A stretch of DNA of 64,000 nucleotides from Acidobacteriota bacterium (GTDB lineage Bacteria > Acidobacteriota > Aminicenantia > Aminicenantales > Saccharicenantaceae): positions 62,001 to 126,000 of the forward strand of contig JAKLEN010000002.1 of NCBI GenBank assembly GCA_022711665.1. Reading direction: 5' to 3'. The notes under the pieces were generated by a model. That model ran no database searches and was not told where the DNA came from. It saw only the letters and a program-made list of their open reading frames with translations. Made by a program: the position numbers and the translations under genes. How positions within the stretch are numbered: position 1 is the stretch's first letter; each line of letters begins with the position of its first letter. This document shows, in pieces, positions 1 to 8,443 of this stretch.

Positions 1-398
1 TCCGGCCGGGCCTCGAAGAGAGCGGCGTAGATCTCGCCCTTCTTGGCGTCGAGGAGCGGGCAGACGAGGGGCGCGGCGCCGTCCGCGGCCAGCTTCTCGG
101 CCAGGGCCAGGAGGGTCGAGACGGGGGCGACGGGCCGGCCCGAGGCGAAGGCCAGCGACTTGACCGCGCCGAGGCCGATGCGGATGCCGGTGAACGAGCC
201 CGGGCCGGCGGCCACGGCGTAGCCGTCGACGACCCGGATGTCCCGGCCGACGGCGCCGGCCAGGAAGTCGATCGAGCGGAAGAGCCGGGCCGAGTGGGTC
301 GCGGCCGACTCGACGTTGACCTCGCCCAGGAGGGCACCGTTCTCGAGCAGGGCCACGGAGCCGCCCGGCGTCGTCGTATCGACCGCGAGGATGAGCAC
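1..398 (-). CDS. tsaB: tRNA threonylcarbamoyladenosine biosynthesis protein TsaB (partial, C-terminus outside window)
   Basis: This is the N-terminal ~132 residues of TsaB, the scaffold partner of TsaD in making t6A37 in tRNAs that read ANN codons. The reading starts VLILAVDTT, then continues with a PGGSVAL stretch and the family hallmark AAGPGSFTGIRIG, as in the ASKHA-fold YeaZ/TsaB proteins. The GTG at 398 gives the usual TsaB start just before the ILAVDT strand. A second in-frame GTG at 425 would add nine residues and has no better ribosome site. The C-terminal half lies beyond base 1. An inverted repeat separates it from the dehydrogenase gene upstream. The family call is secure; the exact start is not. 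Confidence 0.88.
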   Translation of the reverse strand, partial: MLILAVDTTTPGGSVALLENGALLGEVNVESAATHSARLFRSIDFLAGAVGRDIRVVDGYAVAAGPGSFTGIRIGLGAVKSLAFASGRPVAPVSTLLALAEKLAADGAAPLVCPLLDAKKGEIYAALFEARP

Positions 399-470
399 GG
401 CCGCCGCCTGGCCCGGGCTATTCACCGGCCGGGGCGGCCGCGAACGCGGCCGGGCCGGCCGGCCCGAGGG

Positions 471-525
471 GTGAGAACGCGGGTCTTGGCTCTCCTTGTC
501 CGGCCCGGGAAGGCGGCGTTCTCAT
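471..525. repeat. Inverted repeat TGAGAACGC...GCGTTCTCA between tsaB and the leu-type operon
   Basis: TGAGAACGC at 472-480 is the reverse complement of GCGTTCTCA at 516-524, a 9-bp stem around a 35-base loop. It lies just past the stop of the dehydrogenase gene and upstream of tsaB. The same AGAACGC core occurs as an inverted repeat at 41688-41730. It may be a terminator or a REP-like element. It lacks a clear T-run. Confidence 0.5.
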
Positions 526-538
526 GGGAGCATCCCGG

Positions 539-1660
539 TCAGAGCTTGGCGGCGACGGCCCGGCCGACGTCGAGGCTCGTCGCCTTCCCGCCCATGTCGT
601 AGGTCCTGACCTCCGCTTCCTTGATGACCGCGGCCACGGCGGCTTCGATGGCCGCGCCCTTGGCCGTCTCGCCGATCCAGTCGAGCATCATCTTGGCGGC
701 CAGGATGGTGGCCAGGGGATTGACCTTGTACATCCCGGCGTATTTCGGGGCCGAGCCGTGGGTCGGCTCGAAGACGCCGTACTTGTCGCCGATGTTGCCG
801 CTGCAGGCGAAGCCCAGACCGCCGACGAGCTGGGCCGCCAGGTCGGAGACGATGTCGCCGAAGAGGTTCTCGGCGACGAGGACATCGTAGTCGTGGGGGT
901 TCTTGAGCAGCCACATGCAGATGGCGTCGACGTTGGCGTCCCAGAACTTGATGTCGGGATAGCCCTTGGCGACCTCGCGGGCCGTGTCGAGCATCAGGCC
1001 GCCGGTCTCGCGCAGGACGTTGGGCTTCTCGATCAGGGTGACCGACTTGCGGCCGTACTTGCGGGCGAACTCGAAGGCCGCCCGGACGATGCGGGCGCAG
1101 GCCGGCTTGGTCATGATGCGCGTCGAGATGGCGATCTCGTCGGCCGGGACGTCCTTGAAGCGCTTCATCTTGGGGTTGGTCAGCAGGGCGTCGCGGACGA
1201 CCTGGGGCAGGGGGAAGAACTCGACGCCGGCGTACAGGCCCTCGGTGTTCTCGCGGAAGATGACCAGGTCGATGCCTTCCTTATAGTTGAGGGGGTTGCC
1301 GGCGTAGGCCTTGCAGGGCCGCAGGTTCTGGTAGAGGTCGAACTCCTGGCGCAGGCGGACGATGGGGCTGAAGTAGGACAGGCCCTTGCCCCGGAGCGAC
1401 GGGTCGAGCTCGCGGTCGGCGTCCTCCCGGGGCTTCGAGGTGATGGCGCCGAAGAGGCAGGCGTCGGTCTCGCGCAGGAGCTTGAGGGTCCTGTCGGGAA
1501 GCGGGTTCCCTTCCTTGCGCCAGAACTCCCAGCCGATGTCGCCGTTGATGTACTGGGCGTCCAGGCCGATCTTATTGAGGACGATCATCGTCGCTTCGAC
1601 GACGTCCTTCCCCACCCCGTCGCCGGGGAGGATGGCGATCTTGTACTTGGGCATGGTCAC
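539..1660 (-). CDS. leuB: Isocitrate/isopropylmalate dehydrogenase family protein (probable 3-isopropylmalate dehydrogenase)
   Basis: This 373-residue NAD(P)-dependent beta-decarboxylating dehydrogenase carries out oxidative decarboxylation of a 2-hydroxy dicarboxylate. Visible family features are LPGDGVGKD (11-19), an arginine-rich substrate loop around 102-114 ([14 protein letters not shown]), ENTEGLYAG (137-145), the metal aspartates near 245, 269 and 273, and the nucleotide-site motif HGSAP (301-305). It is the last gene of the leuC-leuD-leuB set, and its ATG overlaps the leuD stop by 4 bp. That context favours isopropylmalate in leucine synthesis. Isocitrate or homoisocitrate activity cannot be excluded, because substrate-loop residues are not diagnostic by eye and no leuA is in the window. 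Confidence 0.82.
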   Translation of the reverse strand: MTMPKYKIAILPGDGVGKDVVEATMIVLNKIGLDAQYINGDIGWEFWRKEGNPLPDRTLKLLRETDACLFGAITSKPREDADRELDPSLRGKGLSYFSPIVRLRQEFDLYQNLRPCKAYAGNPLNYKEGIDLVIFRENTEGLYAGVEFFPLPQVVRDALLTNPKMKRFKDVPADEIAISTRIMTKPACARIVRAAFEFARKYGRKSVTLIEKPNVLRETGGLMLDTAREVAKGYPDIKFWDANVDAICMWLLKNPHDYDVLVAENLFGDIVSDLAAQLVGGLGFACSGNIGDKYGVFEPTHGSAPKYAGMYKVNPLATILAAKMMLDWIGETAKGAAIEAAVAAVIKEAEVRTYDMGGKATSLDVGRAVAAKL

Positions 1661-2169
1661 TCCTTTGCGGTCTCGTTTTCGGCCGCGTCCAGCTTGGTTT
1701 TGGTGTATTCGATCAGGCCGCCGGCGGCGATGATGCCGAGGACGGACTCCGGCAGCGGATGGAAGCGGAAAGTGCCCTTGGCCGAGCGGATCTCGCCGCG
1801 GGCCAGGTCGACCTCGACGGCGTCGCCCGTCTCCAGCCGGTCGGCGGCCTCCTCGCTCTGGAGGACGGCCAAGCCGAGGTTGATGGCATTGCGGAAGTAG
1901 ATGCGGGCGAAGGACTTGGCCACGACGGCCTGGATCCCCGCGGCCTTGAGGCAGGCCGCGGCCTGCTCGCGCGACGAGCCGCAGCCGAAGTTCTTGCCGG
2001 CCACGATGACGTCGCCCGGCTGGACGCTCTTGGCGAAGCCGGGATCCTGGTCTTCCAGGGCGTGCCGGGCCATCTCCTCGGGCGTCATGATCTGGTAGGT
2101 GTAGCGGCCCGGGAAGATGACGTCGGTATTGACGTTGTCGCCGTATTTCCAGACTTTGCCGTGGCTCAT
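1657..2169 (-). CDS. leuD: 3-isopropylmalate dehydratase small subunit (aconitase family swivel domain)
   Basis: The 170-residue protein starts MSHGKVWKYGDNVNTD. It carries the small-subunit hallmarks NTDVIFPGRYT near the start and NFGCGSSREQA around residues 60-70, followed by AVVAKSFARIYFRNAINLG. With the large subunit it forms the hydro-lyase that interconverts 2- and 3-isopropylmalate (or homocitrate/homoisocitrate in the related HacB group). The chosen ATG at 2169 overlaps the leuC stop by 4 bp, and its own stop overlaps the leuB start by 4 bp. This implies translational coupling. A longer in-frame upstream reading exists but lies inside leuC and is not protein-like. Confidence 0.88.
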   Translation of the reverse strand: MSHGKVWKYGDNVNTDVIFPGRYTYQIMTPEEMARHALEDQDPGFAKSVQPGDVIVAGKNFGCGSSREQAAACLKAAGIQAVVAKSFARIYFRNAINLGLAVLQSEEAADRLETGDAVEVDLARGEIRSAKGTFRFHPLPESVLGIIAAGGLIEYTKTKLDAAENETAKE

Positions 2170-3419
2170 GAGAATTCCCTCGGATCGGTGATCCGGCCGG
2201 TGACGGCGGTCGCGGCCGCGGTGGCCGGCGAGGCGAGATAGATCTCTGAATCGCGGTTGCCCATGCGGCCGCGGAAGTTGCGGTTCGAGGTGCTCAGGCA
2301 GACCTCGCCGGCGGCCAGGAGCCCCTCGTGGGCGCCGAGGCACGGTCCGCAGCCCGAATTGAGGATGACGCATCCGGCCTCGACCAGGACGGCCAGGGCG
2401 CCGGAGGCCAGGGCCTCGCGGTAGACCTGCCAGGACGCCGGGATGACCAGGACCCGGACCGAGGGGTGGACCCGGCGGCCCTTGAGGATGGCCGCCGCGG
2501 CCTCCAGGTCCTCGAGGCGGCCGTTGGTGCAGGTGCCGATCAGGACCTGGTTCACGGGCTTGCCGGCGATGGCCGCGACCGGCTTGACGTTGTCGACGGT
2601 ATGCGGGCAGGCCGCCTGGGGCACCAGGGCGTCGAGGTCCACGGCCAGCACGGACTCGTACCTGGCGTCGGGGTCGGAGGCGAGGGCGGAGAAAGGCTGC
2701 CGGGCCCGGCCTTCGAGCCACTTCAGGGCCTTGTCGTCGGGAGCGAAGTAGCCGTTCTTGGCTCCCATCTCGGCCGACATGTTGGCCAGCGTCAGGCGGG
2801 CCCCGACGCTGAAGCCGCCGGCGGCCGGGCCGGCGAACTCGACGGCCTTGTAGTTGGCCATCTCCGCGCCGTGGTCGCCGATGAGCTTCAGGCTGAGGTC
2901 CTTGGCGGAGACGCCGCGGCCGAAGCGGCCGGAGAGGTCGATGCGCATGGTCTCGGGCACCCTCAGCCAGATCTCGTCGGTGGCCCAGGTGCAGGCCGTC
3001 TCCGTCCGGCCGATGCCGGCGGCGAAGGCGCCGAGGGCGCCGTAGCTCGGGGTGTGCGAGTCGCTGCCGACGATGACCAGGCCGGGCAGGGCGAAGCCCT
3101 GTTCGGGCAGGACCTGGTGGCAGATGCCGGTGTTGATGTCGAAGAAGTTGGGGATGCCCTGGGCGGCCACGAACTCGCGGATGGACTTGTGGTTCTGGGC
3201 GTATTTCTCGTCGGCCGCGGGAACGATGTGGTCGAGGACGATGACGATCTTGCCCGGGGCCCTGACCTTCCGGACGCCGAGCTTCTGGAACTCCTTGATG
3301 ATGGCCGCGGAGTTGTCGTGCGACAGGACATAATCCGGCGAGACGGTCACGACCTCGCCCGCCTGGACGTCCCGGCCGGCCTTGCGGCCGAGGACCTTTT
3401 CCGTCAGCGTCTTACCCAC
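2166..3419 (-). CDS. leuC: 3-isopropylmalate dehydratase large subunit (aconitase family, [4Fe-4S])
   Basis: This 417-residue protein is of the shorter archaeal/thermophile-type LeuC/HacA size. Cluster ligands are visible in GTCTNGR (near 295) and SGCGPCLG (near 355), and the region ends SNRNFRGRMG, the substrate-binding stretch of the family. VIVGSDSHT and FAAGIGRTE are also typical. It starts with GTG at 3419, six bases after a strong AGGAGG. It is the first gene of a three-gene operon (leuC-leuD-leuB) behind the promoter at 3441-3469. Leucine synthesis is the simplest role; the archaeal-type subunits are also used in homoaconitase. Confidence 0.88.
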   Translation of the reverse strand: MGKTLTEKVLGRKAGRDVQAGEVVTVSPDYVLSHDNSAAIIKEFQKLGVRKVRAPGKIVIVLDHIVPAADEKYAQNHKSIREFVAAQGIPNFFDINTGICHQVLPEQGFALPGLVIVGSDSHTPSYGALGAFAAGIGRTETACTWATDEIWLRVPETMRIDLSGRFGRGVSAKDLSLKLIGDHGAEMANYKAVEFAGPAAGGFSVGARLTLANMSAEMGAKNGYFAPDDKALKWLEGRARQPFSALASDPDARYESVLAVDLDALVPQAACPHTVDNVKPVAAIAGKPVNQVLIGTCTNGRLEDLEAAAAILKGRRVHPSVRVLVIPASWQVYREALASGALAVLVEAGCVILNSGCGPCLGAHEGLLAAGEVCLSTSNRNFRGRMGNRDSEIYLASPATAAATAVTGRITDPREFS

Positions 3420-3440
3420 GATCGGCCTCCTGGAAACCCC

Positions 3441-3469
3441 ATTTTAGGGGGGGCCGAAGGCCTTGTCAA
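3441..3469 (-). promoter_or_regulatory. Sigma70-like promoter of the leuC-leuD-leuB operon
   Basis: On the minus strand TTGACA (3469-3464) is followed after exactly 17 bases by TAAAAT (3446-3441). That is a perfect -35 and a five-of-six -10. The leuC GTG lies 22 bases further on, with AGGAGG between. The spacer contains a short GGCC/GGCC palindrome that could be an operator, but this is only a suggestion. Confidence 0.75.
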
Positions 3470-3475
3470 CGGAAC

Positions 3476-3500
3476 GAAAACGGGGACGTTTCTGTTTTCC
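3476..3500. repeat. Short intergenic repeat with GGACGTTTCT core, copy 1
   Basis: GAAAACGGGGACGTTTCTGTTTTCC sits between the leuC promoter and the stop of the exported-protein gene at 3502; its ends GAAAAC/GTTTTC are complementary. A close relative occurs at 44384-44431. It may be a REP-like element or a weak terminator. Confidence 0.5.
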
Positions 3501-3501
3501 G

Positions 3502-3891
3502 CTATTCGAGCCAGACCCTGATGACGGCGCCGTCGTCCTCGATCTCGACCAGGGCCAGGGGGCCGGCCTTCTTTAAAGCCGCCCAGACGGCCTTGAGATC
3601 GATCTCGCCGCAGCTCTCGTCGACCTTGAAGCGCCGGCTGTCGGACGAGGCCAGGACGACCTCGATGAGGGCGACGGGCAGGGTGATCTTGAGTGACGCC
3701 TTGTCCGAGCCGTGGTCCTTGATCAGGACCTTGAACCAGCGCGGCTCCCGTCCCTCGCGCGCCTCGGCCATCGCGCCGTTCTTGACGGCCGCCTGGATGA
3801 CCTTGAAATCGTTCTTGCGGGCCGCGGCGGCCGGGGCCGCCAGGACGGCGGCGGACAGGATGACGATGATCGCGAACGCGGTTCTCTTCAT
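3502..3891 (-). CDS. Small exported protein of unknown function (paralogous module)
   Basis: The protein has 129 residues, with a signal peptide (MKRTAFAI..., hydrophobic core, cleavage near AAPAAAA) and then about 105 exported residues. I recognise no named family. The C-terminal ~80 residues resemble the C-terminus of the next gene upstream (3910-4770): both have an IP/LP-x-AL segment, then an xxxxL-x-K helix, and both end DDGxxIxxWxE. It is the last gene of the sigma-factor cluster and has a good AAGGAG seven bases before its ATG. It is probably a periplasmic effector or sensor of the cluster, by context only. Confidence 0.7.
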   Translation of the reverse strand: MKRTAFAIIVILSAAVLAAPAAAARKNDFKVIQAAVKNGAMAEAREGREPRWFKVLIKDHGSDKASLKITLPVALIEVVLASSDSRRFKVDESCGEIDLKAVWAALKKAGPLALVEIEDDGAVIRVWLE

Positions 3892-3909
3892 GACGACGCT
3901 CCTTGTCGC

Positions 3910-4770
3910 TTATTCGATCCAGATCTCGATGAGCGAGCCGTCATCGCCGGAGATGCGCAGGATGCTCTCCTTGGACTTGGCCAGCTCGTTCATGATCCTG
4001 TTGATGTCGTAGCCCTTGTTGCGGATGGCCGCCTTGGTCTCGTCGTCCATGGCGTTCAGGGCCAGGTCGGCCAGGGCGAAGGGAATATTGACGGAGAAGG
4101 CCGGCTCCTTCTCGCCCGCCGCGCGGACGCGGATGCGGAGCATCCGGACCTTGACCTCCGCCCGGGGCTTCCTTTCTTCGGCCGACTTGAGGCTCTGCGG
4201 CGAGACGCGCAGCAGCGCGATGCGGGCCCGGTCGAGGAGCTCGGGGTCCTTCTCGGTCTCGACGACCCTCGCCAGGACCGGGGCGGCCTTGGCGGCCTCC
4301 TTCTTGTCGGAAACAAAGCTCAGCTTGTAGGCCGCGTAGTACCGGACGACCTTGTTGGCGTGGTCGAGCCGGCTCTCGATGTCCCGGAGGGCGGACTCGT
4401 CCCCGCCCTCATACAGGTCGAAAGCCAGGTCGACGATCGAACCTTCCGATTCCTCGACGAGGCTGGGTTTGGAGTCCTCCAGCCGGATATAGCTCTTGTA
4501 GGCCCGCATGGCGTCCTTCTGCCGGCCGCCCATGCCGCTCAGGCACTCGCCCTTATAAAAAAGGACCTGGCCGGCCAGCGGGCTCGAGGGGAACTTGTCG
4601 ATAAGCTCGTCGATCTTGTCGAGGGCCGCCGTCCAGCTCTTGTCGAAGACGAGGAGCTTGGCCTCGCGGAAGAGGGATTCATCCGTCGGCGCCTGCGGGT
4701 TGGCCCGGCCGGCCGCCGCGCCCGGCCCGAGAGCCAGGGCGAGGACGAGGATGAGAATGGCTTTTTTCAT
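3910..4770 (-). CDS. Exported TPR/HEAT-like repeat protein in ECF sigma cluster
   Basis: The 286-residue protein has a signal peptide (MKKAILILVLALALGPGAAAG). A tetratricopeptide-like stretch follows (about 30-85: LFREAKLLVFDKSWTAA..., FYKGECLSG), then helical HEAT-like repeats (about 100-190). It ends in a ~75-residue domain (VNIPFALADLAL ... DDGSLIEIWIE) shared with the small exported gene downstream. Its ATG lies one base after the stop of the membrane-protein gene, so it belongs to the same operon. Repeat proteins of this sort commonly act as periplasmic protein-binding scaffolds. No catalytic motif is visible. Confidence 0.72.
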   Translation of the reverse strand: MKKAILILVLALALGPGAAAGRANPQAPTDESLFREAKLLVFDKSWTAALDKIDELIDKFPSSPLAGQVLFYKGECLSGMGGRQKDAMRAYKSYIRLEDSKPSLVEESEGSIVDLAFDLYEGGDESALRDIESRLDHANKVVRYYAAYKLSFVSDKKEAAKAAPVLARVVETEKDPELLDRARIALLRVSPQSLKSAEERKPRAEVKVRMLRIRVRAAGEKEPAFSVNIPFALADLALNAMDDETKAAIRNKGYDINRIMNELAKSKESILRISGDDGSLIEIWIE

Positions 4771-4771
4771 G

Positions 4772-5572
4772 TCACACCCCGCTTTCGAGCTCTTTCTTGA
4801 CCAGGTTGATCTTGAGGAGGAGCTGGCGCTCCTCGACGAAGCCGCGGATCCGGCCGAGCTCGGCCGCCGGCAGCTCGTCGTCGATCTGGGAGAGCTCGAG
4901 GAAGAGCATCTCGATCTGATCGCAGAGGGCCTTGGCCTTGGCCATCTGGAACCGCTCCAGCTGGCCGTTGAGGTACTTCTTCTTCTGGAGCAGGTCCCGG
5001 GCCTGGGACATCCGGACCGAGGCCGGCGCGACCGGGCCGGCCTCGTCCGACCCGAAGACGTCGAGGAGCACGTACTGGCTCTTCTCCAGGTAATCCACGG
5101 CGCCGCGGCGGGCCATCTCCAGCTCGGCCCGGTCGAGGAATTCGCCGGAGGCGTAATAGGCCTCGTTCCGGCCCGGGCGCGGCCCCGGAGCCTTCAGGGC
5201 GAGATACATGGCCGCCGCGCCGACGATCAGGCCGGCGGCCAGTCCGGCCAGGGCCGGGCGCATCCGGAGCGCGGCCGGCCAGGGCAGCCGGACAGGCGCG
5301 CCCGCCTTCCGCCCGGCGGCTCCGTCCTCCGCGGCCAGGGCCCGGTCGGCGATCAGGGCCGGCAGGGCCTGCCAATCGACCGCCTCGGCCGCCCTGCGGA
5401 TCTCGTCGCGGACGGCCGCCGTCTCCCCGAGCAGGCGCTCGACGGCCTCGGCCTCGGCCCGGTCCGCCGGCGTCATCCCGCGCATCTCGTCCATGGCCCG
5501 TCTCCTTCCCTCCGCCGGGTCTCCGGCCAGGATCCCGGCCCAGCCCGTTTTCGTCGTTCCGCGGCGACTCAT
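4772..5572 (-). CDS. Membrane protein next to ECF sigma factor (possible anti-sigma factor, no zinc motif)
   Basis: The 266-residue protein has an N-terminal cytoplasmic part of ~95 residues, one transmembrane segment (RPALAGLAAGLIVGAAAMYL), and a long helical periplasmic part rich in charged residues and likely coiled coil (QKKKYLNGQLERFQMAKAKAL...). The ATG at 5572 overlaps the sigma-factor stop by 4 bp. Position and topology fit an anti-sigma factor, but the HxxxCxxC zinc anti-sigma motif is absent. An alternative is a membrane structural partner. A longer in-frame upstream reading runs into the sigma gene and is not used. Confidence 0.68.
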   Translation of the reverse strand: MSRRGTTKTGWAGILAGDPAEGRRRAMDEMRGMTPADRAEAEAVERLLGETAAVRDEIRRAAEAVDWQALPALIADRALAAEDGAAGRKAGAPVRLPWPAALRMRPALAGLAAGLIVGAAAMYLALKAPGPRPGRNEAYYASGEFLDRAELEMARRGAVDYLEKSQYVLLDVFGSDEAGPVAPASVRMSQARDLLQKKKYLNGQLERFQMAKAKALCDQIEMLFLELSQIDDELPAAELGRIRGFVEERQLLLKINLVKKELESGV

Positions 5573-6162
5573 GATCCGATCCCCAGCACCGGCGCCAGCC
5601 GCTTCCGGAGATTCTGGACGGCCTTGAAATGGAGGGATTTGGCCGTCCCGATCGAGATCTTCATGGCCTCGGAGATCTCGTTGAACTGGAGCTCGTTGTA
5701 GTGCCTCATGATGAAGACCATCTTCTGGCGCTCGGCCAGCGACTCCACCGACCGGGCGAAGGCCTGGCGCAGGTCCGCGGCGGCCGAATCGCCCTCCCGG
5801 GCCGGCCCGGCGGCGAGGGGCATCTCCTCGACCGGCGTCGTCGTCTCCCATTCCTGCTTCTTCTTCCGGTTCCGGCGGTAATGATCGATGCTGATGTTCT
5901 TGGCCATCTGCAGCAGCCAGCCCTGGAACGAGTTGCCCGGCCGGTAGAGGCCGGCCTTCTGGTAGAGCCTCAGGAAGGTCTCCTGGACGGCGTCGAGGGC
6001 GTCCTCGCGGTCGCGCAGGATGGAATAGGCCAGGACGAACACCTTGCGCTGGTAGAGCCGCGTGATGGTCATGAAGGCCTCGCGGTCCCCGGCCTGGACT
6101 TTCTCGAGGAGGGCCTCGATCGCCGCCGCGCCGGCCTGGGGCTCCGGGGAGAGTTCACTCAT
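5569..6162 (-). CDS. ECF-type RNA polymerase sigma-70 factor
   Basis: The 197-residue sigma factor has region 2 at about 25-100 (AFMTITRLYQRKVFVLAYSIL..., DALDAVQETFLRLYQK, FQGWLLQMAKNISIDHYRR). A linker follows, then region 4 at about 130-190 (LAERQKMVFIMRHYNELQFNEISE..., GTAKSLHFKAVQNLRKRL), the helix-turn-helix that reads the -35 element. It heads a four-gene minus-strand operon with a membrane protein and two exported proteins. It probably directs a small envelope-related regulon; autoregulation is typical of the family but no promoter is resolved here. Start MSELSPE has GAGG four bases upstream. Confidence 0.9.
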   Translation of the reverse strand: MSELSPEPQAGAAAIEALLEKVQAGDREAFMTITRLYQRKVFVLAYSILRDREDALDAVQETFLRLYQKAGLYRPGNSFQGWLLQMAKNISIDHYRRNRKKKQEWETTTPVEEMPLAAGPAREGDSAAADLRQAFARSVESLAERQKMVFIMRHYNELQFNEISEAMKISIGTAKSLHFKAVQNLRKRLAPVLGIGS

Positions 6163-6225
6163 GGGACCTCATAGGCATCAACGGACGCCGCGCCCGCGAA
6201 GTTTACCCCAAAGGGACAGATTTCC

Positions 6226-6248
6226 AAAAGGGCCCCCGGCCGGGGGCC
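6226..6248 (-). terminator. Rho-independent terminator after the RRM gene
   Basis: An 18-bp perfect palindrome (GGCCCCCGG/CCGGGGGCC, 6231-6248) is followed on the minus strand by CTTTTGG. It sits 30 bases beyond the stop of the RNA-binding-protein gene. The T-run is short, so efficiency is uncertain. Confidence 0.55.
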
Positions 6249-6278
6249 TCGGAGGAAGGATCGCGGTCGGAAGGGCGG

Positions 6279-6578
6279 CTAGTAGCCCGAAAAGCCTCTG
6301 CGGTCGCCGCCGCCCCCGGGGCGACCGCCGGAGCCCGGCCGCTCGGGCCGGGGCCGGGCGTCGTTGACGATCAGCTTGCGGCCGTCGAATTCGGCGCCAT
6401 TGAGCTTGCCTTTGGCGCCCTGGGCGGCCTCGGCCGTGGCCATCTCGACGAAGCCGAAACCGCGCCCCTGAAGGATGTTGACCGAGGTCACCTCGCCGTG
6501 CTGGGCGAACAGCTGCTTCAGAGCGTCTTCGGTGGTCCGGTAGTTGAGGTTCCCCACGTAGAGCTTTGAGAAGGACAT
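6279..6578 (-). CDS. RRM-type RNA-binding protein
   Basis: This 99-residue protein is one RNA recognition motif plus a Gly/Arg-rich tail, the typical bacterial Rbp/glycine-rich form. RNP2 is LYVGNL (about residues 5-10) and RNP1 is GRGFGFVEM (about 38-46). The last 25 residues are rich in R, G, P and end GFSGY. Such proteins bind single-stranded RNA and are often cold- or stress-induced. ATG 6578 is chosen because AGGAGG lies eight bases upstream; a GTG nine bases earlier would overlap that site. It is transcribed divergently from sppA. Confidence 0.9.
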   Translation of the reverse strand: MSFSKLYVGNLNYRTTEDALKQLFAQHGEVTSVNILQGRGFGFVEMATAEAAQGAKGKLNGAEFDGRKLIVNDARPRPERPGSGGRPGGGGDRRGFSGY

Positions 6579-6665
6579 TCCCCACACCTCCTGTCTCTCC
6601 CGCGCTGTCCCCCCGCTGCGAGGGAGACGCGGCGGTCCGAGAAGCCATTGTCCATATTCCGCCGA

Positions 6666-6693
6666 TTGAAATCAAGCGCGATTCTGGTAGAAT
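6666..6693 (+). promoter_or_regulatory. Promoter of sppA
   Basis: TTGAAA (6666-6671) and TAGAAT (6688-6693) are separated by 16 bases, with the sppA ATG at 6720. The palindrome TTGAAATCAA (6666-6675) also supplies a weaker -35-like TTGATT on the minus strand. That one sits 17 bases from GACAAT and could serve the divergent RRM gene. Confidence 0.6.
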
Positions 6694-6719
6694 CTGGGAG
6701 CCCGAGCGAGGGGCCTCCG

Positions 6720-8438
6720 ATGAAAAGATCCACCACCGTCGTCCTGATCGTCCTGTTCTTCCTGGCCCTGGCGGCCGTGGGAACCTTCTTCGTCCTCGTC
6801 GAGGACATCGGGGGGCGGGCCGTCGAGGTCCCGGCCCGCGGCTACCTCGACGTGACGCTGGCCGGCGAGATCGCCGAGATCGCGCCGCCGGACGCGTTGG
6901 TCTCGTTCGTCCTGGGGACCAGGCCGCTGGCCGTCCACGATTTCTGGGCCAACCTGCGCAAGGCCAAGGTCGACGGCCGCATCCAGGCCGTCGTCCTGCG
7001 TCTCGGCCTCATGCAGTGCGATTGGGCCAAGGTCAACGAGATGCGCGAGGCCGTCCTCGACTTCCGCCGCTCGGGCAAGAAGGTCTACGCCGTGATCGAG
7101 GAGGCGCCCGACTTCGACATGGAGTACTTCCTGGCCACGGCCTGCGACCGGATCATCCTCCAGCCCCTGGGCTGGCTGGGGGTCAACGGCCTCGGCGGCT
7201 ACGTTCCTTTCCTGAAAGGCGCCCTGGACAAGGCCGGCATCCGGGCCGAGTTCGAGCACGTCGAAGAATACAAGACGGCCTACAACATTTTCACCGAGAA
7301 GGGCTTCACGCCGGCCCACCGCGAGGAGGTGGAGTCCTACTACGGCGACCTCTTCGCCCAGTACGTGTCCGCCGCGGCCAAGGCCCGGGGCAAGACCGAA
7401 GCCGAGTTCCGGGCCCTCATCGACCGCGGCTTCTTCCAGGGCGAGCAGGCCAAGGCGGCCGGCCTGGTCGACGACTGCCTCTACGAGGACGGGCTCCAGG
7501 AGCTCCTGCGCCGCGGCGGCCGGGTGATCGCACCGGTCCGCTTCGACGACTATTCCCGGGTCAAGCCCTCGTCGCTCGGCCTGGAGTCGGGCCCCCACAC
7601 GGTGGCCCTGATCTACGCCGTGGGCACCATCATGACCGGCGAGAGCCTGCCCCAGATCATGGGCGGCTCGACCGTGGCCCGCTGGATCCGGACGGCCCGG
7701 ACCGATCCCGGCGTCAAGGCCATCGTCCTGCGGATCGACAGCCCCGGCGGGTCGTCGGTCGGCTCGGACGTCATCTGGCGCGAGGTCGCCCTGGCCCGGA
7801 AGGCCAAGCCGGTCATTGTCTCCATGTCGGACGTGGCGGGTTCGGGCGGCTACTGGATCGCCATGTCGGCGACCAAGATCGTGGCCGCGCCCCAGACCCT
7901 GACCGGGTCCATCGGCGTCCTGGCCGGCAAGTTCAGCATCGACGGCCTGATGGCCAAGCTCGGCGTGACCGCGGAAAAGGTCGTCTTCGGCGAAAAGGCG
8001 GATGCCTTCTCGATCTTCCGGCCCTTCACCGACGGCGAGCGCCGGATCCTCAAGGACGAGATCCTCTGGACCTACGAGCAGTTCCTGACCCGGGCGGCCG
8101 AGGGCCGGGGCCTGACCCGCGACCAGGTCCATGCCGTCGGCAAGGGCCGCATCTGGACCGGCCGGCAGGCCAAGGACCTCAAGCTCGTCGACGAGCTCGG
8201 CGGCCTGACCATGGCCATCGGCGTCGCCAAAAAGGAAGCCGGGATCGACGCCGACGAGGACGTCCGGCTGGACGTCTGGCCGCGGAAGCGGTCGTTCTGG
8301 CAGTCCCTCCTCAGCCGCCCCGGCCTGGGCGCGGAGCTCAGGAGCGCTGCGGGGAAGGACCGGATCCTGGAGACCGCCCGCCTGATGGGCCGGACGCGGA
8401 TCTGGGCCGTCATGCCCTTCTGGGTCAAACCGCGGTAA
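6720..8438 (+). CDS. sppA: Signal peptide peptidase SppA, long (67K) form
   Basis: This 572-residue inner-membrane serine protease degrades released signal peptides. An N-terminal transmembrane anchor (about 6-27) is followed by two tandem ClpP/crotonase-like domains. The catalytic lysine is K185 in VEEYKTAYN of the first domain, and the serine is S375 in AGSGGYW of the second, the arrangement of E. coli-type SppA. LRIDSPGGS (about 337-345) and LTGSIGV also match. ATG 6720 is chosen because it starts directly before the anchor; an upstream in-frame ATG would add 24 unlikely residues. It is a single gene, convergent with the helicase at 8444. Confidence 0.92.
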   Translation: MKRSTTVVLIVLFFLALAAVGTFFVLVEDIGGRAVEVPARGYLDVTLAGEIAEIAPPDALVSFVLGTRPLAVHDFWANLRKAKVDGRIQAVVLRLGLMQCDWAKVNEMREAVLDFRRSGKKVYAVIEEAPDFDMEYFLATACDRIILQPLGWLGVNGLGGYVPFLKGALDKAGIRAEFEHVEEYKTAYNIFTEKGFTPAHREEVESYYGDLFAQYVSAAAKARGKTEAEFRALIDRGFFQGEQAKAAGLVDDCLYEDGLQELLRRGGRVIAPVRFDDYSRVKPSSLGLESGPHTVALIYAVGTIMTGESLPQIMGGSTVARWIRTARTDPGVKAIVLRIDSPGGSSVGSDVIWREVALARKAKPVIVSMSDVAGSGGYWIAMSATKIVAAPQTLTGSIGVLAGKFSIDGLMAKLGVTAEKVVFGEKADAFSIFRPFTDGERRILKDEILWTYEQFLTRAAEGRGLTRDQVHAVGKGRIWTGRQAKDLKLVDELGGLTMAIGVAKKEAGIDADEDVRLDVWPRKRSFWQSLLSRPGLGAELRSAAGKDRILETARLMGRTRIWAVMPFWVKPR

Positions 8439-8443
8439 AAGGG

